Source: Ganoderma boninense (Eukaryota; Basidiomycota; Agaricomycetes; Polyporales; Polyporaceae). Taken from it: a stretch of DNA of 64,000 nt. The DNA lies in NCBI GenBank assembly GCA_002900995.3, contig PJEW03000013.1, positions 645,395 through 709,394 on the forward strand, in the 5' to 3' direction. The notes beneath the pieces were generated by a model, which was not told the DNA's origin, made no database searches, and saw only the letters and a list, made by a program, of their open reading frames with translations. Position 1 is the stretch's first letter, and each line of letters begins with the position of its first letter. Made by a program: the position numbers and the translations under genes. Of this stretch, positions 21,640-33,419 are shown in pieces.

Positions 21640-22960
21640 AACCCATCCTCAGCCGCTCACCTTACCTGCAGCGGAAGCTCTAGGTACTACACACCTCATA
21701 GTCGCCATCCCCATTTCTCCGAATTCAAGCAGAAGGACATCATCGGCGTCCTACCTCCCACTCGACATGGATGAACGATATGTGGCCAACGATCGTGGAG
21801 GCTTCAGCGAGTGCAATGCGGCAGTACGTAGCCCACAGAGTACATGATGGTGGATTGACTTTATAAGGTGAGCATCCTCCATTGTCGTTCACTGGCAATT
21901 GTGCCCAACCCCGACGAACCTCCAGTCTCCAAAGCATCTGGGGCCGCCCGCTTCTTCGAACGTTCAACCACCCCCCGCATTAATCTGCCCTGCACTATCT
22001 CACACCTTATGCAGTCTAGTTCTTAGTCCTTGTCCGGATTATCTAGTCTGGTCACCTTGAATGTTGCTCCTCGTTTTCTCGCTTCGCAATCTGGCACCAC
22101 GTCAAGACCTGCACGGAGACCAGCAATGAGGCCTTCACTGGCATGTGTGAGACATGTACATGTACGTCCTCTCCGTCCTCTTTTCGCCTTCGCAAATATC
22201 CTGAGCATATACCCTTCGTCTGCTTTTCTGCCGCTCTTATCTGCAACATCACCCTGCCCGTTGGCATTTTTCGCCATCATTTGATGCTGCGCCGACACCC
22301 ATGCAACCTTTTTGTCCGTCATCCTCTCTTCACCGATCTCTGTCTGATCAGCATGCGCAGGATATCTTGGATACGGCTGAGTTACATCGAGTTCAAGCTG
22401 GAGTTTCAGAGAAGGGATGGCTGGTGCTGCGAAACGGCGAGCAGTACGGTCGTGGAAGCCAAGGAAGCGGAAGGCGAAGGCTCACATCCTGCTCGCGATG
22501 CCATGTCCACGCCCAGGCTGCCCCCGATGCGTCTTGCGAGGAGTTGCCAGAGTGCGAATGCGGGGCATGCCCTATTCGAAGGCAAGGACCCAAGGAAGGA
22601 TACAGCTACAGCGCCGGCCGTCACGAAACCGTGAAGCGCCACCATGCAAGACTGCCTCCTTCGTGGAGGACGCCAGTGTGCGCGCGGTCGAGGGTGAGGA
22701 GGGCGTCATCAGCGTCCCGTTCGCAGATGCAGGATGCCCATTCTCGCCGATCTCTCTACCTGCGTCCATTTGTCTCGCCCGTCTGCCTCCGAGGATACCT
22801 CAACATCTCTTGGACCATGTCTAGCCACCCTCGCTAGCCTCTCCTGGATAGAACGGTCTGCTCGCATCTCGAGGCTTAGAGTTCTACCCTCCGATAACTG
22901 GATTCCTGGCATCGTCCCTGTCGCCACCCACGTCGGAGAGCCGTACTGAGAACTCAGGTC
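21640..22960 (+). other. Decayed sequence, possibly F-box/LRR-like, no intact gene
   Basis: Plus-strand fragments such as LSSLVTLNVAPRFLAS (about 22030-22080) and LATLASLSWIERSARISRL (about 22828-22885) look like leucine-rich pieces of fungal F-box proteins. They are short and out of frame with each other. I would not call a gene here. Confidence 0.25.
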
Positions 22961-23225
22961 GGTGTCGGTAGTGTACCCATCCTCGCATACGACATCAAAG
23001 CTCCCAGCTCCTCACTTTTGGCCCGGGGCTTGACGGATGTCCTCCTGGGCTTGCATGACACGGTCCTTCCCCTTCCACATTGCCTGGCGTTTCAGTCGCC
23101 TCCCGGTCATCCGAGCCCCCGATTGCCAGCGTGGCTCCACGTCGCGCTTGGCTAGTATACCCGCGCTCGCTGTGTATGACTCACGAGTAAGCTCGTGGCG
23201 CAGCCTTTTCTTTCTTTGTCGTTAC

Positions 23226-24135
23226 TCACTGTGGCCGTGCTGGCATGTGTAGGTATCTCGGCCAGCCTCGCAGTATCCTCACGAGAGTTGCAGGGTTAAG
23301 GTGGCATGAGATTGTGGTGAGCACTGCCCACACTGTCAACGGCGCAGGTTCGAGATTTTGCGACGCAAGGGAAGGCATCACGCACAGATGAGGGTGGAGA
23401 GGTACGTACCTTGTTTCGTCATATACCACTCCGAGTGAGGCTGAGCTCAGAGGTGGGCGCAAGGATGAAAACAGAACTTAGCTGCCGGTGGACAAGGACG
23501 GCGCGCAGGCACGTGCGGAGGATGATGGACTCACCTGGGACCAATCTCGCCGGTTGACATCTCTGCCCCACATTCCGAGGCATCTCCGCGAGCGCGATTG
23601 CCAGTGCCTAGACGGCAAAGACGAACCCGGCAGGATTCGCACATTCTGCTGGCGGTGCAGCTCGAGGCAGGAGTTGGTCGGACCGACGGAACACTTACAG
23701 GGGAGATGGAGAATAGCGCATTGGCATATGGAGACTCGCCTGAGTCGCATTTCCGATCTCGCTGGCGGAGGAATCCGAAGGGTTCGAGGCCAGCTGGCGA
23801 GGGCGGAGATGAACGACGGCTGTTCGTGTCTACGGCGACTCCGGCGGCGGTGGGGATGTGGTGAGGAGAGGCTAGGAGATCGATGCAGGACGGACTAGAG
23901 GCGGACTCGCACTGCCAGCAGTGCAGCATAGGCGTCGAATGGGTGAGCGAGCGCGACGAGATCGTGCCAGTCTTGAGACACAGGTGAAGGGGCGGAGCCG
24001 GACCGGGCGCTCCGTGAAGGCTAGAGGCCGCGAGCTGCAGCTCGTCTCTCTCCTCGTCCACAGTACGGCCTTTGCTGACGATCGACGGTCGACGGCCTTG
24101 TTCTCGCTTGTCGGTATCTTGCCTTTCCTGCATGC
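23226..24135 (-). pseudogene. Relic of unknown gene, copy A of a directly repeated pair
   Basis: Minus-strand segments match the 29.6-30.4 kb region at several points, including splice-like junctions (gtacgtacc here, gtatgtacc there) around the shared tract cttgcgtcgcaa, and a GTGAGT after attggtccc. The shared peptide CRLRLxxLxTxNxAxG lies at about 23640-23590. The function is not recognisable, the frames are short, and the copies are diverged. Confidence 0.35.
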
Positions 24136-24199
24136 TTTGTGTTTCTGCCCCTCTGCACTAGACCTTTGTGTCCTCGCTTTTCTGGTCTCGACACTCAGC

Positions 24200-27150
24200 C
24201 ACCTCGTTCGTCTGCGACCATCGCCTTGACCTTGCGCAGACGGCATGGTATTCATCTTCACCCGGCTCCTATCCAGCTCGACAAATTCAATGCGAAGTCG
24301 TACATGTGCACTCATGGCCTGCGCAACGCCGCGGCGCCGGGCTTCAACCACAGTTCAGCGACCATCTCCAGACCTTCCATCACGAACTTGGCACCCTGCA
24401 TCGACTGCAGATGCTCGAGAGTTGCTTCCGAGTAAGCTATTCCCCGCTGTGTCTCGCTGCACTGAACCCTCTCGCTGACACTTAGTTTCTCTTCCTCGCT
24501 TCTGCCCGATCAAAGAAACGCTACTTGGCCTGGCTGATCGACTGCCTCACCGAGATTGTGCTCCCTGGTCAGACACTGGTCTGGCGCACTGCTATCCAGT
24601 AAGCTTATCTTCATTTTTTCTCTCGTGTGCTCATGCTGAAGCCATCGCGTCGATAGCACCGGAATGCCCGTCCCAGAGTAGCGAGTATCTGCAACCCCTG
24701 CGTCGACGTTGAGCACGATACAGCAAGCCTTGCTGCAGTCCGTGGCCCGGGTCGTGAGTGCTCCTCGACCCCGCGATTCTTCGACGTCACGGAGCTTCCG
24801 TCTCGCGCTCTTGGGTGACGGCATAGCAAACCCTACTGGCTGCATGCGATCTGGGCTGACTAGGACACGAACACAAACACCATACCCTGCACGCGCAAAG
24901 TCCCTCTGGCAGGCCCGCAACCAACATATCCCCGCGGAACGATGCATGTAGGCACGTTTTGCGTTTGCCTTCCCTGCGTCCGGGTGAGCACGTTAGGATG
25001 ACGGTGCCGTCAATGCTGCTGCACAGTGAGCCTGACATTCCAAGTCTGTATGTAAATCATACTGTTTGCTGCCGGTATGGACAATAAGCGACTGACACAT
25101 TGTTCAGGCCCTCGCACGTACACAAAGGGACAGGCCAGAGAGGTTTGATGCTAGTTCGCCATCAAAAGACGCAGATCTTGAGCGTCGACGAGAGGGCGCA
25201 TTCCCCATGTGCTGCACCGCCGGCCACCCACGACCGCGCGATCACGGAACGGACTGTGAAATGCATATCTTTGCTTTCCATGCAGACAAATGCAAACATC
25301 GAAGACGAGAGGGACTGTCAGTGCGGTAGGCAGCGACTTACGACGTGACCCCGTGGCACCACGTAAGTAAGTCGCACAGGACTCGACGAGTCGAACCCCG
25401 GGCCGGTTCCTCGGAACACGCTCTAACGTACATGCATACAGTCTGCATTCAACTACCGGACGAACGTACCCGGTCTCGTGAAGCTTTGACGAGGTCGAAC
25501 GAGTCGCGGATATGCCATCCGACGCCCGCAATCTATCAGCAACCCGGTAGGGCGTATGCTTCCAATGAAGCGCGGTGGAAAGCAAGATGTACGCGGCCCG
25601 GAGGCGGCGGCCTGCTCTGCGTCGAACAGCGCGGCGGACATGAATGCGGGGGCATAGGGTCGCCATACCACAGGACACCCCCCATCGCTTCTACACGACG
25701 TTGTTGTCTGGATGGTGTATCCCCGCCGCGAATATGGAGACACACGGGTCCCAATCGTTCTGCGGAGTGAGCTGCAGATGCCGTGGGCAAGGGAGCACGG
25801 TGCGATGTCAGTGTTGCTCGAGTAAGTGCTTGCGATAATGACCACTCGAGCTCCGTCCTTCAGGACATGTTCTAACCTGCATTCACAGGCTCCTGCTGTT
25901 CACCTCCGCGACGAACGCACTCCGTATCATCAAAGTTGGTTTTTGTGCGATGTCAGTATGATTCGACGAACGCGGCAACCAAGCCCAGCTCACTCGCTGT
26001 ATGCGGCAACGAGTATCGATGCGATGCCGAGTGAGTCAGAAGCGGCCACGAGACGAAGATGCAAGGTCGCACAGACTACCACGACTCTGCGATGGAGCAA
26101 CCAGCGCACTGGACACAGTAGCTGCCCCGGGTCACGTAAAGTCTCAAGGCAATTAGGTGAGCGACGCTCGGGACCCCCGCCGTCGGAGCGGCTACCCAAT
26201 TGACGTGAAACACCTTGTACGGCCAATATAAGGTGTCAGCAGGTATATCGAACGGCGGCCCTTCTCCGAGGCTCCTTATAACTTCCCCGTCAACCTCAAA
26301 TTGATCGTCATGGAGGCCGAGTCTCGACGTACAGGATACCCGAGGCAAAGAGGAGACGACCTCGGGCTTATACCAACTAGTAATACGTCCAGCCACGAGC
26401 CAGAACACGTCCTCGACATGACGTACAGCTCCGGTCAGGACGTCGCCACACAACATCGGCCGCTCCGCGGTCCTCAAGCCTGCCGTCGAGATCCAGGCTC
26501 ATCACAAGTAAAGGTGAGTCTCTCATTGGTCGGACTGACCCTTTCGCATTCAGTTCTGCCAGCCAGCTGGTACTCTGTGTTGACAGCCAAGAGAGGGCCG
26601 CGCCGGCATGCACGTTGGCCTTGCTCAAGGACATCACAGGACGTGGCGGAGGAGGGAACATCCGAGCTTCGATGGAGGCACGAGCGACCTGGTCCGGATC
26701 TCGCGCACCAGGCGAGGAGACTCACTCCGCGAAGCTGGAAGATAGGGACGGACTCGTCTACCGAATCCGGCGGCGGCGGCGCGAGGGTGTTGTATGTGGA
26801 TCGTCGATTCAGCCACCCCATTCACGTTCCTAGGATATCAATATATTCCTTACCGCCAGCATAAGCATGCGTGACTCATACCGGACATACAGAACTGTGG
26901 AGTCTGGAAGGAAGCAGCGAGTTCGATGCTTGATGCTTGCGAACAGGAGCCGTGGGTTAGCGGCATTCTTGTCAGCACAATCACTGACACACCTTTGAGG
27001 AGCAGCGCTGCTGATCATATGTGAAGATGCGCTGAAAAATAATAGTTTTCGTCAGCGCCATTCAAGCACTAGAGATATGCCGCGTGCGCGCGCGGCGGGA
27101 ACCTTGGGTACGGGATTACACAACATGCCAGTGTGGCTATACGTAGTAGA
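24200..27150. other. No recognisable gene
   Basis: Many short overlapping frames on both strands without known motifs. A minus frame at 26076-26477 (133 codons, with DDQFEVDGEVIRSLGEG) and a plus frame at 26301-26864 overlap each other and neither is convincing. From 26880 the sequence becomes more AT-rich. Confidence 0.4.
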
Positions 27151-27169
27151 CCTGAAAAAGATAAATAAA

Positions 27170-28320
27170 GTGTAATTCGCGTAGTATATGCAGAGATGAG
27201 AGGCGAGTTCGACGATTGATCATGAGAGACGCGGTCAGAGATTGAGAGGCATGTTACCAGTCAAGGGATCGCACTGGCAGTCGGAGTCGTGAGAGCAGCG
27301 CGAGCAAGGTCGAAACGGAAGGTAGGCCTCAGATGAGAATTGCCAAAGTGGAGAAGATAGACCTAGACATATCAGGATGAAAAACTCAGAGCGAGGCATA
27401 TAACGATGATGAGGCAGTGGTACATAGACAAAATGCCCGATTTCTTCACAGGTTGTAGCTACGCGACGTAGTTGAGGGCGACATATGGACAACATGGCGC
27501 GCAAGCAGCAAGAAGCTTGGGTACTGGATTAAGCTCAAAGTTTGTAATGTGTGGCTACAGCGCACTTCGAAAATCATCGGGTGGGGAGTTCAAGCACGAA
27601 GTGTGGTGGTAGATACTGGCGAAGCGGTCGCGATCGCCTGGATCCGACTATGTAAGTGCCCGATGGCGATGTAAGTTGAGGATCGATAATCGAATAATAA
27701 ATACTAATATCAAGGTCGAAGTAGAAAGGCGAGGTCGAGAGGCTAGCAAGGGGGTTAGAACTTCGAGGGTAAAATACAGTCTGAGAGGTCGTTGATGGAC
27801 CCGCACGGGCCGCCATAGTGCCAGTGGTCGGAATGGAGTGAGATTTTGAGACTTGAATTGAAAATGCTAAAGAGGCCGATGTAGACATAAGTAGATAAAT
27901 GGTAAGTGAAGAACAAGGTATATGATGGTGAAGAGGAGGAAGTCCGTAATGTGTAGCTACAGCACGTTTCAAAAACCATTGGATGGTGAGTTCGAACAAG
28001 GAGTGTGGTACCGTTAATGGTACGCCGTGCCTGACAGCAATGTGAGTCCGAGAGGAGGGTTGTTCGAATAACAAACACGAATATGAATGTAGAAGCACAG
28101 CGCTGAGATTAAATGCAAGGCCGAGAGTCGAGGAATGAGGTTACAAGTTAAAGGGTAAATGCAGTGTGAAGGGTCGCTGTTAGACTCAAATCGAGTGCAA
28201 GAGTTGAATTAGAAATGCTTAAAAGGCTGATGTAGACGTCGGTACACAGTAAGCGAAGATCCGAGTGAATAACGGTGAACACGAGGAGGTGGTGCGTAGA
28301 CAAAATAACACGGGATACGA
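27170..28320. repeat. Diverged ~400-bp tandem repeat, about 2.5 copies
   Basis: The blocks starting gtaatgtgtggctacagc (27543) and gtaatgtgtagctacagc (27947) align along their whole length. Both carry a taat/aaca-rich tract, a gagggtaaaatacagt-like tract, an aaaatgctaaagaggccgat-like tract and a gtgaag-rich end. A partial third copy precedes them (it shares the end motif gtggtacatagacaaaatgc at about 27416-27435 with 28290-28310). The minus-strand ORFs here are by-products of the repeat. Confidence 0.65.
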
Positions 28321-28412
28321 GGATTGGCAAACCACTCGTTCAATGCGGAGGATACCGTGTCTTGATCGGGGGGAACCGGGTGTAACGGGCGCTTTGAATT
28401 TTGCTCGCCAGT

Positions 28413-28452
28413 AACCTTGGTACCCAAGGTAACTTGGTACCCAAGGTAACTC
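28413..28452. repeat. Short palindromic tandem repeat
   Basis: Two units built on ccttggtacccaaggtaa, itself nearly palindromic around the KpnI-like core ggtacc. The segment could form hairpins. Confidence 0.7.
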
Positions 28453-28459
28453 GGGCTGG

Positions 28460-29500
28460 AACGCGTCCCGGTTCGACCGACCAGGCGCCTCGGACCCCCT
28501 TCCACCAGTTCAAGAACAGAGCAAAAGGAGATCGAGCTTACCGTGCATCCATCCAGTCGTTCGGGCAGCTCCCCCCGAGCATACCAATGGGGAGATGTTG
28601 CACTACCGGTTGCGAGGACAGTCGCTCAACAGCTGAGGACGAGGCTTGAGCAAGCGGCGGTGAGTGCCTCGAACTAGCCTTCGTCCTGCTCTTACGGATT
28701 CAATACCACAGAGGCCCGTGCACTTTGCGAACGTCGCAGGCACAGCCCGCGAGCCGCAGACGGACGTTTACCTTCGTTAGCAGATGGTACGGGTTAGACC
28801 TGACGCTGCTCGGCGCGAAGACGGCACGAACGGGGTTTGATACCAGTCAACTTATCATTTCTGTACCTGTGCAGACATGACGGTCTTAACTTCTACACAG
28901 AGTAGCCAGATGCTGGTCAGGGCGACGAGCCCGGGGTGGAGCAGAGACGTTGCGACGGTTTGGGTGGATATTCTCCCCGCTCATACATATGTGTGTAGTG
29001 TCCAGTGGAGCTCACGATGCTAAAGTAGAGGACCACATTACAGGGCAACGACGACGGTTATGTTGTTCGCCAGCTCCCACTGTAGCAGTCCAATCCATGA
29101 ATGCGACAGCCGCCGTGGTGTCTCCTCAGCAACCTGGGAACCATATCCCAACCGCCGCCTACTCGTCCGACTCAGGAGGGACGAACGTCCGGGGTGGCGG
29201 AGCGCAAGGTCGCGTGGTAGCTGTAGCGACCATGGCTGATAGTCGATGGCCCCTCTGCCGCTTCAACGTTTGCGATAGTCGCCCCTCAAGGTGGCCGCAG
29301 TGAGTTGACATCAACAGGTCGCCCGTCTTCTGTGATCTAGACGAACGTCAGGATCCCAACTCCAGTCGGCATTCGAGGTGCGTGAGCGCGGATATCTAGC
29401 CTGATGCTCAGGTTCTGAGAGTGGATGTCAGACAGGCATCCGGCAGTGCTGGATGATGGAATTCGTGCTCACGAGTCGCCAATACGTGCGTGCGCCGCAC
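28460..29500. other. No recognisable gene
   Basis: Only short frames. The plus frame 28950-29303 (117 codons) has no motif I recognise. Confidence 0.4.
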
Positions 29501-29540
29501 CGTAACAGATCCTGCCGGAGAGCGATGATACTTCACCACA

Positions 29541-30850
29541 TTAGAGGCCGCATCTCAACCTCCTCTTCAGCGCGAGCAATGTTTTATTGTGCGTTTCAGA
29601 CACAGGCTGGGCGAGAGGCGGGATAACGGGACCCAAGCCCCTTACGCACGCTGGTGGACGACCGAGAGTTCGTCCCCTGCTTAAATTCCAGGATTTTAGA
29701 GCGTCGTTGACCAGAGATTCGCAGTGACGCGCGGGGCGACGACTCGTTGGAAGACGACCTGGCTGCCACCGGCCAGAGATTGCGCGCGCGGCGGGCATCA
29801 AACTCGCCACTGAAGTATGAGTGACAGACGGGATGGCCGCAAGACGGGTGGGGACAGATGGGCTGCAGTGCGCCGGCGGCCCAGACTGTCGAAGTGGTTG
29901 AGACTTGCGACGCAAGAGCAGGCATCGTGCACGGAGGGATGAGGGGTACATACCTTGCTTTGTGGCCAGTCTGAGCGAACACCGAGGAGCGAGGTTGAGG
30001 TAGGAGGCGGCGGTGAGGATGAGAGGACAAGGACCGCGCTCAAGAACGAGCGGAAGATGACAGACTCACCTAGGACCAATAATCCCGCCCGCGAGCCGGT
30101 ATGTATCGCTGCTGCCTCGCATTCCAAAACCTCTCCGCACGCGTGATTGTTAGTGCGTAGATGGCGAAGACGAAGGCGGCAGGAGTCCCGAATCCCGCTG
30201 GCAGTGCATTTCGTCGTTCGAGGGGGGAGGTGGTCGCGCCGATGGGACACTAGCACGGGAGAGGAGAGGAGCAATTCCGCACTCGCAGAGATAAACTCAC
30301 CTGGGCTACAGTTCACTGGCGAAGAGATCCGAAGGCCGCCAGAGCTGCCGGCGTGTGCTGGGCATGGATCACGTTCTTGCGTTTGCCAGCGGGTGGGCTC
30401 CGAGGGCCACTCCCGCGCGTGGGGGTTGTGGCGAGGGGAGGTTTAAGAGCCTAGAGCGGAATGTAAGACTGACTAGAGGTAGAAACCTAGTGCAGCGGAG
30501 GCGTCCGGTGGGTGAGCGAGTGCGAGAGTGGTGAAGTGGAGACAGCAGGGAGAGACGTGTCCGATGGCCCAGTCGACGACGCGGCCTATGCCATAAGCGC
30601 CTGTGGACTTGGTCTGTCAGTGTTAGCTGTTCGTCCATCCCCTGATGCGTGTATGACCCCATCCTTCTGTATATGTATCTACTCACAATTCTACTCTCCA
30701 GAATCCGGAATACACCGGAAATGCAGCATAACAAACTGCTAATTTGCGTGTCTTGGGCTGTTGCGAGCACGATTCCCAACCTATAGTACTCACAAGGGCC
30801 TACCACCGGACTCAGATGCTGCACAAATATATTTGAGGTACGCGACGACA
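29541..30850 (-). pseudogene. Relic of unknown gene, copy B of a directly repeated pair
   Basis: Same strand and order as the 23.2-24.1 kb segment. Shared landmarks are a GTATGT intron whose acceptor follows cttgcgtcgcaag (about 29910-29955), a GTGAGT donor after attattggtcctag (about 30070) and CRLRLRHLRTNNHACG (about 30180-30130). A hydrophobic VFAIYALTI-like stretch in another frame hints at a membrane protein. No complete frame remains. Confidence 0.35.
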
Positions 30851-31930
30851 TTCCCTACTCCTCCCGCAGGCTCCAGGTATAGGTCTTGCGCTAGAACGAC
30901 ATAGCGCATCGGTCCGATGACGACTGACCCGTCCCTCGCGCCAGAAACCGATGTCCTGTCATCGGGAGAGAAGGCGACGTCCTCCACCATTGCGCCGCAT
31001 CTATAACACGTCACCACGTTCTCAGCATGCCCTCCACTCATGCACCCTCCGGTCCAAGGCCTCATCCACGACGTATCGACCCCACAAGGAGGACCGAGCT
31101 CTCCGTACCCTTCGTGAGCTTGAAGCGCTCGAGGCCTGCTGACCCCTTCCAGACGTACACTGCGCTCCTCGAGCTCGCTGTCGACACTCCGAGGACGGAG
31201 GACGGGCGTCCTGTCAAGAGAGAAGAAGGCGTCGCGCATTCACGTGACTGTGTCCATCGTGCGCGAGTACGCCCTCTGTCTTCGCATGGCCAGTGTTAAT
31301 GCCGGGTCAGGTCGGAGACTCGGAGCCGTCGCGAGGCTCATGTTTGCGTTGGTCAGGTCGAATGCAACAATAGCGTCGCGCATCTGGTGGGGCGTTGCGA
31401 GCCCCTTGGACGAGCGCAGCCGTCGTCGCCAGAGGTTGAGTCTTAGAGGGACCAGTATAGTGAGCCCGACTCGACGTTCACGATGCCGCATTCGCCGCGA
31501 CACGACCCCGCGCCCGGCCAATGTCCCCCCGCCGGAACGCGACCGAATCAACGGCAGCCTTGAGCTGGACGAGTACACGCTGATGATACGTCATGGTCTG
31601 AGCGTCTGACGACCGCGCAGTGCCGTCTTCTGTGCCGGTCGCGATTGTACCGCCGTCCGGGGACCACGAGCATATGAAGACGGGCAAGGTGTCGCCCTCG
31701 AGCACGGTGAGATTGTTGTCTGAGTGCAACTGAGGTCCGAGACCGCGGTGATGCCATCGTTGCCCCCAGAAATGAGATATCGGGACCCATCGATGGAGTA
31801 TCGCTCTAGAAGTGGCGTCGCACAGAATGACGGTAGAGTCCAGGGATGCGGACTCCACCCACTTGCTGTCCGCGAAGACGAGAGCTTGAACGCCGTCGTG
31901 GCGCGGAGGTGTGGAGGAGTCGAGTGCTAG
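30790..31930 (-). pseudogene. WD40-repeat relic, copy 2 (inverted relative to copy 1)
   Basis: The minus strand carries SASLDSTVILCDATSRAIL (about 31845-31790), then LTVLEG...VFICSWSPDGGTIATGTEDG and TMTYHQRVLVQLKAAVDSVAF. After further frame changes it has VEDVAFSPDDRTSVSGARDG (about 30990-30930). These are WD40 blade signatures of a beta-propeller scaffold protein. Blades sit in at least three frames, so the gene is broken. The order and content mirror 20.6-21.5 kb on the opposite strand. Confidence 0.55.
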
Positions 31931-32589
31931 ATGGACGGACGATCAGTTTAGTTGCAGCACAAATCCACGTGGCGGGACTCACCTTTGCGGCACTCAGTCG
32001 TCACTATGTCACCGCAATCGAGTCGCACGAGCAAATGTTTATCGAGCTCGAGCGCAGGGAAGGAGAGCACCTTGTGATCTGTAGGGTCTGCAACGATGAA
32101 TGCAACTCGGGGATGGAGGAGTCCAAGTAAGGAAGTGGTCCAGGTACGAGTGCGCAAATGCCTGATGTCCCGGTCTAGGTTCGTCCGCGTTAGAGGATAA
32201 ATCTTCAAAAATGCGATCCCGAGGCCTTCTCCGCCACTCAATCCGAACGTCTCACAGCCTAGAGGTGTCCGAGAACCTCTGCAAGAGCTCCGAAACGCCG
32301 GAGATGCTAGCTAGTCCCGAAGACTCAAGCACCCGGTGTTGAAGCCGGCACCACTCGGATAGTGACAGGGAAGATGCATAGTCGACGAGAGATTGGAGTA
32401 AATAGAGGAGGTGATGATCGATTAGACGATTTCGGGGCCGGAGAGGAGAAGGAAAGGCATACCTTCTATGACGAGACTTTCCACGACGGACAGCGCTAAA
32501 TGCGTATCGAGTAGCGCACCAGGATACGGAGCACGGCTGTGAACTCCCCGAGCCATGCTTTACGAGTTGATCTGTGCCAAAATCTCAGC

Positions 32590-33410
32590 TTGAACGATCA
32601 CACAGAGAACAACACAAAAGTACTCACAACGCAAGTCGGAGCCCGCGTCCACACTCTGCTCCCCAGATCTGTTTTCTTCCCAAATTCCTGTCCGTGGCCC
32701 ATATTCTGATGGAATTCGCAAGCATCGCGCACCTCGTGCGCGAAAACGTGCAAACACAAGCCTAATGTAATGCAGCGACTCTGGAAGTCACCACGCGACA
32801 GTTCTTTGAATGAACACAGTTGGAGGAACCTGGTGGAGCGAGCGAATGTGGTGTGGTGAACGACGACACTGTTTTGTGCCCGGACCCGGACACTGGAAGC
32901 GCATATATTCGGGGGCTGGAGGTATTTAATCATCCTCGTCCTTGTCCCCGTGCTCGTGCTCTCCTTTATCGTCTTCGTCCTCCAGTTCTTCCAGTTGGGG
33001 CTCATCGATGCACTCGATCGAAGAGAGCTTCGGGAGGGCTGTACATGGGCGATGACCCGAAAGCGGCCAAAGTGGCGATGATGAATAAAAAAGGCATTGG
33101 TCCGGGTGGGCTTGGAGAAGGCGACGGACACGAAGGGGTGATCGCTGCTCTTCAACTGTACTCAGCTGAAGATCGCGAAGTAGCTGGGACGGTGGAGGTG
33201 GCGACAAGTGAGAGCGAGGCCGCATAGCGTGTTCATATGACCAGCAGAGAGGTGGATGACTGATCTAGGACTTCCCAAGGGAGGAGAGCGGAGTACATAT
33301 GCATGTGGATGAACCGAGGGTAAGGCGACGGAGGGCGAGTGAGCGATGTAAGATGAGAGCCGTAGCGAGTGCTCGAGGAGCTGACGGCCAGGGACTGAAC
33401 CAATCATTCC
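32590..33410 (-). pseudogene. F-box-like relic, copy 2, with an in-frame nonsense codon
   Basis: The minus-strand frame reads NTLCGLALTCRHLHRPSYF then AIFS, then TGA (complement of 33162-33164), then VQLKSSDHPF in the same frame. Copy 1 has AGA (Arg) at that codon, so this is a clear A-to-T nonsense change in an otherwise aligned frame. Further down, an 80-bp stretch on the PLUS strand (32670-32763, FLSVAHILMEFASIAHLV) matches copy 1 in the opposite relative orientation to the F-box part, so a local rearrangement is likely. Confidence 0.5.
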
Positions 33411-33419
33411 GGTACTCTG

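Noticed and set aside
21126..21847. ORFs spanning the N run
   Set aside because: They are artefacts of translating the 100-N gap.
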